Assembly: GCF_000622245.1 (NCBI RefSeq)
Contig: NZ_JHXW01000003.1
Location: forward strand, 124,001-188,000
DNA: 64,000 nucleotides
Direction: 5' to 3'
DNA from: Fusobacterium perfoetens ATCC 29250
GTDB lineage: Bacteria; Fusobacteriota; Fusobacteriia; Fusobacteriales; Fusobacteriaceae
In this document: positions 16,945 to 25,082 of the stretch, one piece after another
How positions within the stretch are numbered: the stretch's first letter is position 1
How the letters are laid out: each line of letters opens with the position of its first letter
Position numbers and translations under genes: made by a program
The notes under the pieces: model-generated
Database searches by the model: none
Told to the model about the DNA's origin: nothing
The model's input: only the letters and a program-made list of their open reading frames with translations

Positions 16945-17379
16945 ATGTTAAAGAGAAATATATTGACATTATTTTTTATACTAGGAACTTTAGTTTTTTC
17001 AGAGGATAATCTTGAAAGTTTAGGAATGATTACTGAAAAAGATTTTGCTAAAGTAGGAGTAAAAAAAGAGAATATAATAAAGGCAAAAGAAATAATAAAT
17101 AATTCTAGAAATAAATATAATTATCTTTTATTGGATAAAAAAAGTAAAGAGTTAGAAATAAATAAATATTTAATAACAGGAATAGAAAAAAATTGGGATA
17201 AAGTTTATAAATTGATAGATGAAATAGGTGATATTGAAGCAGAAATTTTAAAAGATAAAATAAGAGCTCAATATGAAGCTCAACAGTGTATAACACAGGA
17301 GCAATATTTAAAAGCAAGGGAGATAGCTATTCAAAGATTACAAACAGTTAATGAAAAGCAACAATTAAATAAAAAATAA
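16945..17379 (+). CDS. Small secreted helical protein (CpxP/Spy-like position and build)
   Basis: 144 aa. The N-terminus KRNILTLFFILGTLVFSE looks like a cleaved signal peptide; the rest is charged and helical with many Lys, Glu and Ile and ends in a Gln- and Lys-rich tail. The build resembles small periplasmic stress proteins such as CpxP or Spy, but I see no LTxxQ motif, so this is only an analogy. GTG at 16933 is in frame, but it is part of the GTGGAGG ribosome site; ATG at 16945 is chosen. Fourth gene of the sigma operon. Confidence 0.65.
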   Translation: MLKRNILTLFFILGTLVFSEDNLESLGMITEKDFAKVGVKKENIIKAKEIINNSRNKYNYLLLDKKSKELEINKYLITGIEKNWDKVYKLIDEIGDIEAEILKDKIRAQYEAQQCITQEQYLKAREIAIQRLQTVNEKQQLNKK

Positions 17380-17389
17380 AGAAATTTTA

Positions 17390-17418
17390 TTGACTGAAAA
17401 GAATAACTATGGTATAAT
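17390..17418 (+). promoter_or_regulatory. SRP RNA promoter
   Basis: TTGACT (17390-17395), 17-base spacer, TATAAT (17413-17418) preceded by TGG. A strong promoter placed 6 bases before the expected 5' end of the RNA. Confidence 0.8.
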
Positions 17419-17423
17419 TATTA

Positions 17424-17538
17424 GGCCGTGAAAATTAATGGAGGTTCATAGCATAAAGATATCGAATCGTGTCAGGTCTGGAAGGAAGCAGCACTAAGGT
17501 ATTTTTGTGGGTGTGAATTCAAAGTTGTTTTCACGGTA
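17424..17538 (+). ncRNA. ffs: Signal recognition particle RNA (4.5S type)
   Basis: The conserved domain IV loop GTCAGGTCTGGAAGGAAGCA is at 17471-17490 followed by GCAC, the binding site of Ffh. CCGTGAAAA (17426-17434) pairs with TTTTCACGG (17528-17536) to close the outer stem. The size (about 115 nt) suits a short Gram-negative-type SRP RNA without a full Alu domain. It guides membrane and secreted proteins to the translocon together with Ffh and FtsY, which are not encoded here. Confidence 0.93.
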
Positions 17539-17554
17539 TTTAAAGAATATACTT

Positions 17555-17583
17555 AGGAGAGGGAAACTTCTCCTTTTTTTTAT
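17555..17583 (+). terminator. Terminator after SRP RNA
   Basis: AGGAGA (17555-17560) pairs with TCTCCT (17569-17574), followed by a run of T. Confidence 0.7.
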
Positions 17584-17601
17584 AAACTTAGAGGTGTTAT
17601 A

Positions 17602-18831
17602 ATGTATAAAGTTTTAAGTGGTGAAGATATAATAAAATATAGTGATACTTTTAAAAGCTTTGATAAATTTAAGAATAATTTAAATGAGGTTGAATGCATT
17701 GTTTTAGAAGATAAATCTGAAAAAATAGGATATATATCAGCATGGAAAAAAAATAAAAGTTATTTAATAGAAAATATTTTTATTAGAGAAGAAGATAGAT
17801 ATAAATCAAGTGGAACTAAGTTAATAGATTTCTTTATAACACATAGCAAAAAGAATAATAAAGAAATTATAGAATATATTGGAGAAGAACCTAAAATAAA
17901 ATCTTTTTTAAAAAAATATGGTTTTAAAGTTGAAGAAGAGAAGGTATTTTATAATTTGAAAGAGGATTCTAGAAAAAGAGATGGAATAATAGTTGTGTTA
18001 GGTTCTATAATTTTCAATATATTTTTAGCTGTAATAAAAATTTTTGGTGGATTAAAGGGAAAATCAAATGCTTTGGTAGCTGATGGGTTTAACTCCTTAT
18101 CTGATGTTGTAAGTTCGATAGCAATCCTTTTAGGAATACATTTTAGTAATATGCCAAAGGATGAAAAACATCCATATGGTCATGAAAAAATAGAAAGTGT
18201 AATAGGAATAATGGTAGGATTATTTGTTGTAATAACAGGAATAGAAATAGGAAAAGATTCTATTTTAAAAATTATTTCAAAAGATTATTCTCATATTCCT
18301 GAGTTTTCAACAATTTATTTAGCTATAATTTCAATAATTGTAAAATATGGAATGTATTTTTATAAAATGAAGATAGGGAAAGCAACAAAAAATTCTGCTT
18401 TAATTGCTGATGCAAGAGATAGTAGAAGTGACGTATTTTCTTCAGCTGGAGTTATTATAGGAATATTATTATCAATCTATATTTCTCCAATATTTGATAT
18501 TATAGTTAGTATGATAGTAGCACTTTTAATATTAAAAGAGGGAGTTAGTACAATATTAGAAGTTTCAGATGTTATTTTAGATAAACAAGAGAATGAGTTT
18601 ATAAAAAAAATTGAAGATTATCTTTTGACAAATACTCAAGTAAAAAATGTTCATGATATATATATGAGAAGGTCAGGAGATAAGATATTTTTAAGTTTTC
18701 ATATAAGAGTTGATAAAAATATGACAGTATATGAAGCTCATAATCTTTCAGATGATTTAGAAGAATCGCTTATAACAGATTTTAAAGAAATTCAAGAAGT
18801 TATGATACATATAGATTATTTTATTGAGTAA
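17602..18831 (+). CDS. Cation diffusion facilitator with a GNAT-like N-terminal domain, likely Mn2+ exporter
   Basis: 409 aa. Residues 1-118 look like a GNAT acetyltransferase fold, but the acetyl-CoA loop is RYKSSG where RxxGxG/A is expected. Residues 129-330 are the six-helix CDF transporter with HPYGHEKIE after the second helix, and the tail is the cytoplasmic CDF domain. Metal-site residues are Asn164/Asp168 and Asp273/Asp277, an ND-DD set like that of the manganese exporter MntE, not the HD-HD set of zinc exporters. It starts the long run that leads into pcrA and lpxC. The ATG follows GAGGTG. Confidence 0.85.
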   Translation: MYKVLSGEDIIKYSDTFKSFDKFKNNLNEVECIVLEDKSEKIGYISAWKKNKSYLIENIFIREEDRYKSSGTKLIDFFITHSKKNNKEIIEYIGEEPKIKSFLKKYGFKVEEEKVFYNLKEDSRKRDGIIVVLGSIIFNIFLAVIKIFGGLKGKSNALVADGFNSLSDVVSSIAILLGIHFSNMPKDEKHPYGHEKIESVIGIMVGLFVVITGIEIGKDSILKIISKDYSHIPEFSTIYLAIISIIVKYGMYFYKMKIGKATKNSALIADARDSRSDVFSSAGVIIGILLSIYISPIFDIIVSMIVALLILKEGVSTILEVSDVILDKQENEFIKKIEDYLLTNTQVKNVHDIYMRRSGDKIFLSFHIRVDKNMTVYEAHNLSDDLEESLITDFKEIQEVMIHIDYFIE

Positions 18832-18844
18832 GGAGTTAATATAA

Positions 18845-21037
18845 ATGAGTATATTAGATGCGTTAAATGAACAGCAGAAAAAAGCTGGAGAAAAAATAGA
18901 GGGGCCTGTATTAATTTTAGCAGGAGCAGGTTCAGGAAAAACAAGAACAATTACTTATAGAATAGCTCATATGATATTAGAAAAAGGAATATCACCATAT
19001 TCTATTTTAGCAGTTACATTTACTAATAAAGCTGCTAAGGAAATGAAAGAAAGAGTTGAAAATTTAATAGGAGAAGATGGAAAAAAAATAATGCTTTCTA
19101 CATTTCACTCTTTTGGATTAAAACTTTTAAGAATATATGGAAATAAAATAGGATATAACCCTAATTTTACTATTTATGATGTTGATGACCAAAAGAAAGT
19201 TATAAAATCAATATTAAAAACTTTAGTAGTAGAAGATAAAGATTTAACAGAAGGAAAAATTGCTTCTATAATTTCAAGATTAAAAGAAGATGGAAAAACT
19301 CCTGATGATTATTTAAAAGAGAATACTTATGATAGTAATCATAAAATTATATATGAAGTTTATACTAGATATGATAAAGAATTAAGAACTAATAATGGAA
19401 TGGATTTTTCAGATATACTAGTAAATACTAATAAACTTTTAGATAATTCTGAAATATTAGATAAAGTCCAAGAAAAATTTAAATATATAATGGTAGATGA
19501 ATATCAAGATACAAATAATATTCAATATCAAATAGTGAATAAAATTGCTAAAAAATATAAAAATATTTGTGTTGTTGGAGATGAAAATCAAAGTATATAT
19601 GGATTTAGAGGAGCTAATATTCAAAATATTTTAGATTTTGAAAAAGATTATAGAGAAGCTACTGTTATAAAATTAGAAGAAAATTATCGTTCTACAAAAG
19701 TAATATTAGAGGCAGCAAATACAGTTATAAGAAACAATAAAAGTTCTAAGAATAAAAATTTATGGACAAAAAAAGCTACAGGAAATAGAATCTTATTGAA
19801 AGCTTGTGAAAATGGTAGACAAGAAGTTAATTTTGTAATTGATGAAATTAAAAAATTAAAAACATCTGGAAAAAGATATAATGATTTTACAATTCTTTAT
19901 AGAACAAATGCTCAATCAAGACTATTTGAAGAAGGTTTTTTAAGAGAAGGAATCCCTTATAAAATTTTTGGCGGAATTCAATTTTATCAAAGAGCAGAGA
20001 TAAAAGATATATTAGGATATTTATCTGTAATAAATAATCAGATGGATGGAATAAATTTAGATAGAATAATAAATGTTCCTAAAAGAAAAATAGGAGAAAA
20101 AACTGTAGAAAAAATAAAAAATTATGCTTTAGAAAATAATTTAACTTATTTTGAAAGTCTAAAAGAAGTTGAAAAAATAGACGGAGTTGGAAAATCTGCT
20201 GTAGAAAAAATAAAAGAATTTACTAAAATTTTAGATACTTTAATAGAAGATAGCATGGAACTTCCTGTATCTGAATTATTTAATGAATTAATACAATTAA
20301 TAGAGTATAAAAAATATTTAGAAACAAATTATGAAGATTATGAAACAAGAATTGAAAATATAGAAGAGTTAAGAAACTCAATATTTGAATTAGAAAAAAT
20401 TGTAGATAATTTAACTTTAAGAGAATATTTAGAAAATGTATCTTTAGTAAGTGCAACTGATGATTTAGATGAGGAAAAAGAATATGTTAAACTTATGACA
20501 ATTCATAACTCAAAAGGTTTAGAATTTCCTATTGTATTTTTGGTAGGATTAGAAGATGAAGTATTTCCTAATACAACAAAAGTTTTAATCGATAATGAGC
20601 AATTAGAAGAAGAAAGAAGAATTTGTTATGTGGCAATTACAAGAGCTGAGGAAAGATTATTTTTATCTTTTGCTTCTCAAAGATATAATTATGGAAAAGA
20701 GCAATTTATGACTCCGTCTAGATTTATAAAAGAAATTCCAGAAGATTTAATTGAAAGAGCTGTGGTTATACATAGTAAAATAGAAAAAAGTGTAGATGAA
20801 AAAATTTATGAAAAAATAAGTAAAAAATCAATTAGCACTTTTGAAAATACAAAAGAATTGAAAAAATCTGTAGAAAATATTAAAAATAATCCGTATAATA
20901 TAGGAGATAAGGTTACTCATATAAAATTTGGATTAGGAAAAGTAACAAAAATTACAGAGAAAAAAATAACAGTACAATTTGTAGATGGAGAGAAAGACAT
21001 AGCTTTAATTTTAGCTAGTAAATTTTTAAAGAAATAG
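18845..21037 (+). CDS. pcrA: UvrD/PcrA-type DNA helicase
   Basis: 730 aa, the usual size of this superfamily 1 helicase. Seen: Walker A LAGAGSGKT (about 27-35), the Walker B VDEYQDTN (about 217-224), GFRGAN motif III, the YAITRAEERL-like VAITRAEERL motif VI and a C-terminal Tudor-like segment with IGDKVTHIKFG. Unwinds DNA 3' to 5' in excision repair and in clearing blocked forks. It follows the transporter by 13 bases and precedes lpxC by 8, so it is part of the long operon. Confidence 0.93.
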   Translation: MSILDALNEQQKKAGEKIEGPVLILAGAGSGKTRTITYRIAHMILEKGISPYSILAVTFTNKAAKEMKERVENLIGEDGKKIMLSTFHSFGLKLLRIYGNKIGYNPNFTIYDVDDQKKVIKSILKTLVVEDKDLTEGKIASIISRLKEDGKTPDDYLKENTYDSNHKIIYEVYTRYDKELRTNNGMDFSDILVNTNKLLDNSEILDKVQEKFKYIMVDEYQDTNNIQYQIVNKIAKKYKNICVVGDENQSIYGFRGANIQNILDFEKDYREATVIKLEENYRSTKVILEAANTVIRNNKSSKNKNLWTKKATGNRILLKACENGRQEVNFVIDEIKKLKTSGKRYNDFTILYRTNAQSRLFEEGFLREGIPYKIFGGIQFYQRAEIKDILGYLSVINNQMDGINLDRIINVPKRKIGEKTVEKIKNYALENNLTYFESLKEVEKIDGVGKSAVEKIKEFTKILDTLIEDSMELPVSELFNELIQLIEYKKYLETNYEDYETRIENIEELRNSIFELEKIVDNLTLREYLENVSLVSATDDLDEEKEYVKLMTIHNSKGLEFPIVFLVGLEDEVFPNTTKVLIDNEQLEEERRICYVAITRAEERLFLSFASQRYNYGKEQFMTPSRFIKEIPEDLIERAVVIHSKIEKSVDEKIYEKISKKSISTFENTKELKKSVENIKNNPYNIGDKVTHIKFGLGKVTKITEKKITVQFVDGEKDIALILASKFLKK

Positions 21038-21045
21038 GAGGTAAA

Positions 21046-21873
21046 ATGAAAAGAAAAACTCTTAAAAATGAAATGTTTTATGAAGGAATAGGACTTCATA
21101 AAGGAAAAAATATAAAACTTCACTTAATTCCTGTAACAAATGGAGGAATAGTTTTTAAAAGGATAGATTTAGAAGAAGGAAAAAATAAGATAAATCTTGA
21201 TATAAATAATACTTTTGATTTAACTAGAGGAACTAATTTAAAAAATGAATATGGAGCAGCTGTTTACACAATAGAGCATTTTTTATCAGCTTTATATGTG
21301 TTAGGAATAACAGATTTAATAGTAGAATTAGGAGATAATGAGTTACCAATTTGTGACGGAAGTGCTAGAATTTTCATTGAGGAAATAGAAAAAGTTGGAA
21401 TAAAAGAATTAGAAGAAGATATAGATGAGATTGTTGTAAAAGAACCTATATATCTTTCAAAAGAGGATAAACATATAGTAGCTTTACCTTATGATGGATA
21501 TAAATTAACTTATACAATAAAATTTAATCATACTTATTTAAAAACTCAAATGTTAGAAACTGAAATAAATTTAGAAAATTATAAAAAAGAAATAGGAAAT
21601 GCAAGAACTTTTGGGTTTGATTATGAAATAGAATATTTGAAAAAGAATAATTTAGCCTTAGGTGGAACTTTAGACAATGCTATTGTTATTCAAAAAGATG
21701 GAGTTATGAATCCAAGTGGCTTAAGATATGAAGATGAATTTGTAAGACATAAAATGTTAGATATTATTGGAGATTTAAAAATATTAAATAAACCAATAAA
21801 AGCTCATATAATAGCAATAAAAGCAGGTCATGCTTTAGATATAGAATTTGCTAATATTTTAAAAAAAATTTAA
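21046..21873 (+). CDS. lpxC: UDP-3-O-acyl-N-acetylglucosamine deacetylase LpxC
   Basis: 275 aa. First committed step of lipid A synthesis. Zinc ligands His78 (TIEHFLSA), His235 and Asp239 (RHKMLDIIGDL) and the catalytic His262 (KAGHALD) are all in place. It is shorter than the E. coli enzyme (305) mainly at the C-terminus. Starts with ATG after AGGAGGT. First of the lipid A genes lpxC-fabZ-lpxA-lpxI-lpxB and the exporter gene. Confidence 0.96.
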   Translation: MKRKTLKNEMFYEGIGLHKGKNIKLHLIPVTNGGIVFKRIDLEEGKNKINLDINNTFDLTRGTNLKNEYGAAVYTIEHFLSALYVLGITDLIVELGDNELPICDGSARIFIEEIEKVGIKELEEDIDEIVVKEPIYLSKEDKHIVALPYDGYKLTYTIKFNHTYLKTQMLETEINLENYKKEIGNARTFGFDYEIEYLKKNNLALGGTLDNAIVIQKDGVMNPSGLRYEDEFVRHKMLDIIGDLKILNKPIKAHIIAIKAGHALDIEFANILKKI

Positions 21874-21951
21874 AATAAAAAAATAAAAAATATACAAAAA
21901 AAACAGTATATATAGTATAATAAAGCTAAGAAAAAAATTGGAGGTAAATTG

Positions 21952-22389
21952 ATGTTAACAGTAACAGAAATAATGGAAAGAATACCACATAGATATCCAT
22001 TTTTATTAGTGGATAGAATTATAGATATTGATAGAGAAAATAGTACAGTAACAGGAGTTAAAAATGTAACAATAAATGAAGCTTGTTTTCAAGGTCATTT
22101 TCCAGGACATCCTATATTACCTGGAGTATTAATAGTAGAAGGAATAGCACAAGCTTTAGGTGTTTTAGTATTTGAATTAGCAGGGGAAGATGGAAAAAAT
22201 AAAGTTCCTTACTTTGCGGCTTTAGAAGAGGTAAAATTTAAAGCTCCAGTAAGACCTGGTGACCAATTAGTATATGAGGCAAAAATATTAAAACAAAAGA
22301 GAAACATAATAAAAGCTGAAGGTGTAGCAAAAGTAGATGGTAAAGTTGTAACTGAAGTTAAATTTACTTTTAGTATAATGGATAAATAA
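21952..22389 (+). CDS. fabZ: 3-hydroxyacyl-ACP dehydratase FabZ
   Basis: 145 aa. Dehydrates beta-hydroxyacyl-ACP in fatty acid elongation and so competes with LpxA for the same substrate pool. Seen: the catalytic His in IPHRYPFLLVDRI and the Glu-bearing GHFPGHPILPGVLIVEGIAQA helix. The frame opens with TTG at 21949; ATG at 21952 is better spaced from GGAGGT. A TATAAT at 21916-21921 with a weak -35 may give an extra promoter in the 78-base gap after lpxC. Confidence 0.95.
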   Translation: MLTVTEIMERIPHRYPFLLVDRIIDIDRENSTVTGVKNVTINEACFQGHFPGHPILPGVLIVEGIAQALGVLVFELAGEDGKNKVPYFAALEEVKFKAPVRPGDQLVYEAKILKQKRNIIKAEGVAKVDGKVVTEVKFTFSIMDK

Positions 22390-22409
22390 TTGTGAATGGG
22401 GGAATTAAT

Positions 22410-23183
22410 GTGGTAGAAATACACAGTACTTCAATAATAGAAGATGGAGCAATTATAGGAGATAATGTAAAAATAGGGCCATTTTGTTTAATAGGAAAAA
22501 ATGTAAAAATAGGGAATGGAACTACAATACAATCTCATGTAGTAATAGAAGGAATAACGGAAATTGGAGAAAATAATACTATTTATTCTTTTGCTTCAAT
22601 AGGAAAAGCTTCACAAGATTTAAAATATAAAGGAGAACCAACAAAAACTATAATAGGAAATAATAACACTATTAGAGAATTTGTTACTATTCATAGAGGA
22701 ACAAATGATAAGTGGGAAACAAAAATAGGGAATAATAATCTTTTAATGGCTTATGTTCATGTTGCTCATGATGTAATAATAGGAGATAATTGTATATTTT
22801 CTAATAATGCTACTTTAGCAGGACATGTAGAAATAGGAAATTGGGTAATAGTAGGAGGACTTACAGGAATACATCAATTCTGCAAAATAGGGGACCATGC
22901 AATGGTTGGAGGAGCTTCAGCTGTAACTCAAGATATATGCCCTTTTATATTAGCTGATGGAAATAAAGCTATTCCAGTAGGACTTAATACAGTAGGACTT
23001 AGAAGAAGAGGATTTACTGATGAAGAGTTACTAGATTTAAAAAGAGCTTATAAAATATTATTTAGAAAAGGTTTACCTTTAAAAGAAGCATTGAGTCAAT
23101 TAGAAGAAATATATAGTGAAAGTAAAAATATAATGACAATGGTTAATTTTATAAAGCAAAGTAGTCGGGGGATATCAAAATAA
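22410..23183 (+). CDS. lpxA: UDP-N-acetylglucosamine acyltransferase LpxA
   Basis: 257 aa. Adds 3-hydroxyacyl to UDP-GlcNAc. The left-handed beta-helix shows as repeated I-G-(D/E)-N hexapeptides; catalytic His is in MAYVHVAHDVIIG, and LADGNKAIPVGLN is typical of LpxA. I chose GTG at 22410 (GTG GTA GAA ATA CAC), which starts at the family N-terminus and has GGGGGA 7 bases before it. An upstream GTG at 22392 would add six unusual residues. Its stop overlaps the lpxI start (TAATG). Confidence 0.95.
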   Translation: MVEIHSTSIIEDGAIIGDNVKIGPFCLIGKNVKIGNGTTIQSHVVIEGITEIGENNTIYSFASIGKASQDLKYKGEPTKTIIGNNNTIREFVTIHRGTNDKWETKIGNNNLLMAYVHVAHDVIIGDNCIFSNNATLAGHVEIGNWVIVGGLTGIHQFCKIGDHAMVGGASAVTQDICPFILADGNKAIPVGLNTVGLRRRGFTDEELLDLKRAYKILFRKGLPLKEALSQLEEIYSESKNIMTMVNFIKQSSRGISK

Positions 23184-23986
23184 TGGAGAAAATAGGTGTA
23201 ATAGTTGGAAATGGAAAGCTTCCTTTTTCAATTATGAAAGAAATAGAACATCATAATAATATAGAAATTTTCCCCATTGGACTTTTTGATACAGTAGATG
23301 AAAATGTAAAAAAACATATTAACTTTAAAAATTTTAATATAGGTGAAGTAGGAAATATAACAAAGTATCTTATAAAAAATGGAATATTTAAAGTTATAAT
23401 GTTAGGAAAAGTAGAGAAAGAATTGATTTTTAAAAATATAAAATTTGACAAATTTGGAGAGGAACTTCTTGCTAATCTTCCTGATAGAAAAGATGAGACT
23501 CTCCTTTTTGGAGTTATAGCATTTTTAAAATTAAATGGAATAAAAGTTATTCCTCAAAACTTTTTTTTAAAGAAAATAATGTTTGAAAATAAATGTTATA
23601 CAATGATAAAGCCAAATTCAGAAGATTTATATACTATAAAACTAGGAAAAGAAGCAGCTAAAGCTTTAAGTGAGGTAGATGCTGGACAAACAGTAATTTG
23701 TAAAAATTCTTCAGTAATAGCTCTAGAAGGTATAGAAGGAACAGATAAAACTATACTAAGAGGTGGAGAATTAGGTGGAGAAAATTGTATAATGGTAAAA
23801 ATGGCAAGACCACAACAAGATATGAGAGTAGATATACCTACAATAGGAATAGAAACTATAAAAACTTTAGTAAAAATAAAAGCTAAAGGAGTTGTGGGAG
23901 AAGCTGGAAAAATGATTTTTACAGAACAAGAAGAAGCAATAAAATTAGCTGATGAAAATGATATTTTTATTATTGGAATAAAATAA
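23183..23986 (+). CDS. lpxI: UDP-2,3-diacylglucosamine pyrophosphatase LpxI
   Basis: 267 aa. Hydrolyses UDP-2,3-diacylglucosamine to lipid X and UMP. Matches the LpxI (DUF1009) family: IGVIVGNGKLPFSI at the start, GLFDTV, IMLGKVEKE, and the C-terminal KMARPQQDMRVDIPTIG stretch. LpxI replaces LpxH of E. coli and LpxG of chlamydiae. Its start overlaps the lpxA stop by one base, so the two are coupled. Confidence 0.94.
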   Translation: MEKIGVIVGNGKLPFSIMKEIEHHNNIEIFPIGLFDTVDENVKKHINFKNFNIGEVGNITKYLIKNGIFKVIMLGKVEKELIFKNIKFDKFGEELLANLPDRKDETLLFGVIAFLKLNGIKVIPQNFFLKKIMFENKCYTMIKPNSEDLYTIKLGKEAAKALSEVDAGQTVICKNSSVIALEGIEGTDKTILRGGELGGENCIMVKMARPQQDMRVDIPTIGIETIKTLVKIKAKGVVGEAGKMIFTEQEEAIKLADENDIFIIGIK

Positions 23987-24002
23987 CAATGAGGTAATTA
24001 TT

Positions 24003-25082
24003 ATGAAAATATTTGTTTCAACTGGAGAAGTTTCTGGAGATTTACATCTTTCTTATTTAATAAAAAATATTTTAAAAGAAGATAATACAATTGAATTTTA
24101 TGGAGTAGTAGGAGAAAATTGTAAAGCTTTGGGAGTAAAATCCTTATTAGATATAAAAGAATTGGCTATAATAGGTTTTTTAGAAGCTATAAAAAAATAT
24201 AAATTTTTAAAGAAAAAGGCTTATGAATATTTAGAGTTTATTGAACAAAATAATATAGAAAAAGTTATTTTAGTAGATTATGGTGGATTTAATTTAGCTT
24301 TTTTAAAACTTTTAAAAGAAAGAATGCCTCAAGTGGAAGTTTTTTATTATATCCCTCCAAAATTATGGATTTGGGGGAAAAAAAGAATAAAAACTTTGAG
24401 ATTGGCTGACCATATAATGGTAATATTTCCTTGGGAAGTTGAGTTTTATAAACAATATGGAATAAATGTTATTTATTATGGAAATCCTTTTATAGAAAAA
24501 TATCCTTTATTAAATAGTGAAAATGGAAATAAAATTTTGTTACTTCCTGGAAGTAGAAAACAAGAGGTAACTTCTTTATTACCTGAAATGCTTAATTTAG
24601 TTGAAAAAAATAAAGAAAAAGAATTTATTTTAAAACTTCCTGATAAAAAAACTTTTAAATGGATAAATAGAGATTTAAGTATTTATAAAAATTTAGAAAT
24701 TTTTCAAGGAAATTTAGAAGATGCTGTAAAAAAATCTCAGGTAGCTATTGCTGCTTCTGGAACAGTAACTTTAGAATTAGCTATTATGGGATTACCTGCA
24801 ATAGTTGTATATAAACCTAGTTTATTAAATCTTTTAATAGGAAGATATTTATTAAAAATAAAATATATCTCTCTTCCTAATTTAACTGAAAATAAAGAAG
24901 TTTATCCAGAACTTATAGGAAATCAGTATAATGAAAAAAATATTTTAGACAAACTTCAATTTATAATGTCTAATAGAGAGAAATATCAAATTGATATAGA
25001 AAATATTAGAAAAAAACTTTATGGAAAAGATATAATTAGAAGTTATTCTAAATATATTTTGGAAGGAAAAAATGAATGTTAA
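24003..25082 (+). CDS. lpxB: Lipid-A-disaccharide synthase LpxB
   Basis: 359 aa. Glycosyltransferase family 19 enzyme that joins lipid X and UDP-diacyl-GlcN to the disaccharide. Seen: FVSTGEVSGDLH at the N-terminus, YYIPPKLWIWGKKRI in the middle and LLPGSRKQEV plus ASGTVTLELAIMGLPAIVVY in the nucleotide-binding half. Its last codons overlap the start of the exporter gene by seven bases. Confidence 0.95.
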   Translation: MKIFVSTGEVSGDLHLSYLIKNILKEDNTIEFYGVVGENCKALGVKSLLDIKELAIIGFLEAIKKYKFLKKKAYEYLEFIEQNNIEKVILVDYGGFNLAFLKLLKERMPQVEVFYYIPPKLWIWGKKRIKTLRLADHIMVIFPWEVEFYKQYGINVIYYGNPFIEKYPLLNSENGNKILLLPGSRKQEVTSLLPEMLNLVEKNKEKEFILKLPDKKTFKWINRDLSIYKNLEIFQGNLEDAVKKSQVAIAASGTVTLELAIMGLPAIVVYKPSLLNLLIGRYLLKIKYISLPNLTENKEVYPELIGNQYNEKNILDKLQFIMSNREKYQIDIENIRKKLYGKDIIRSYSKYILEGKNEC

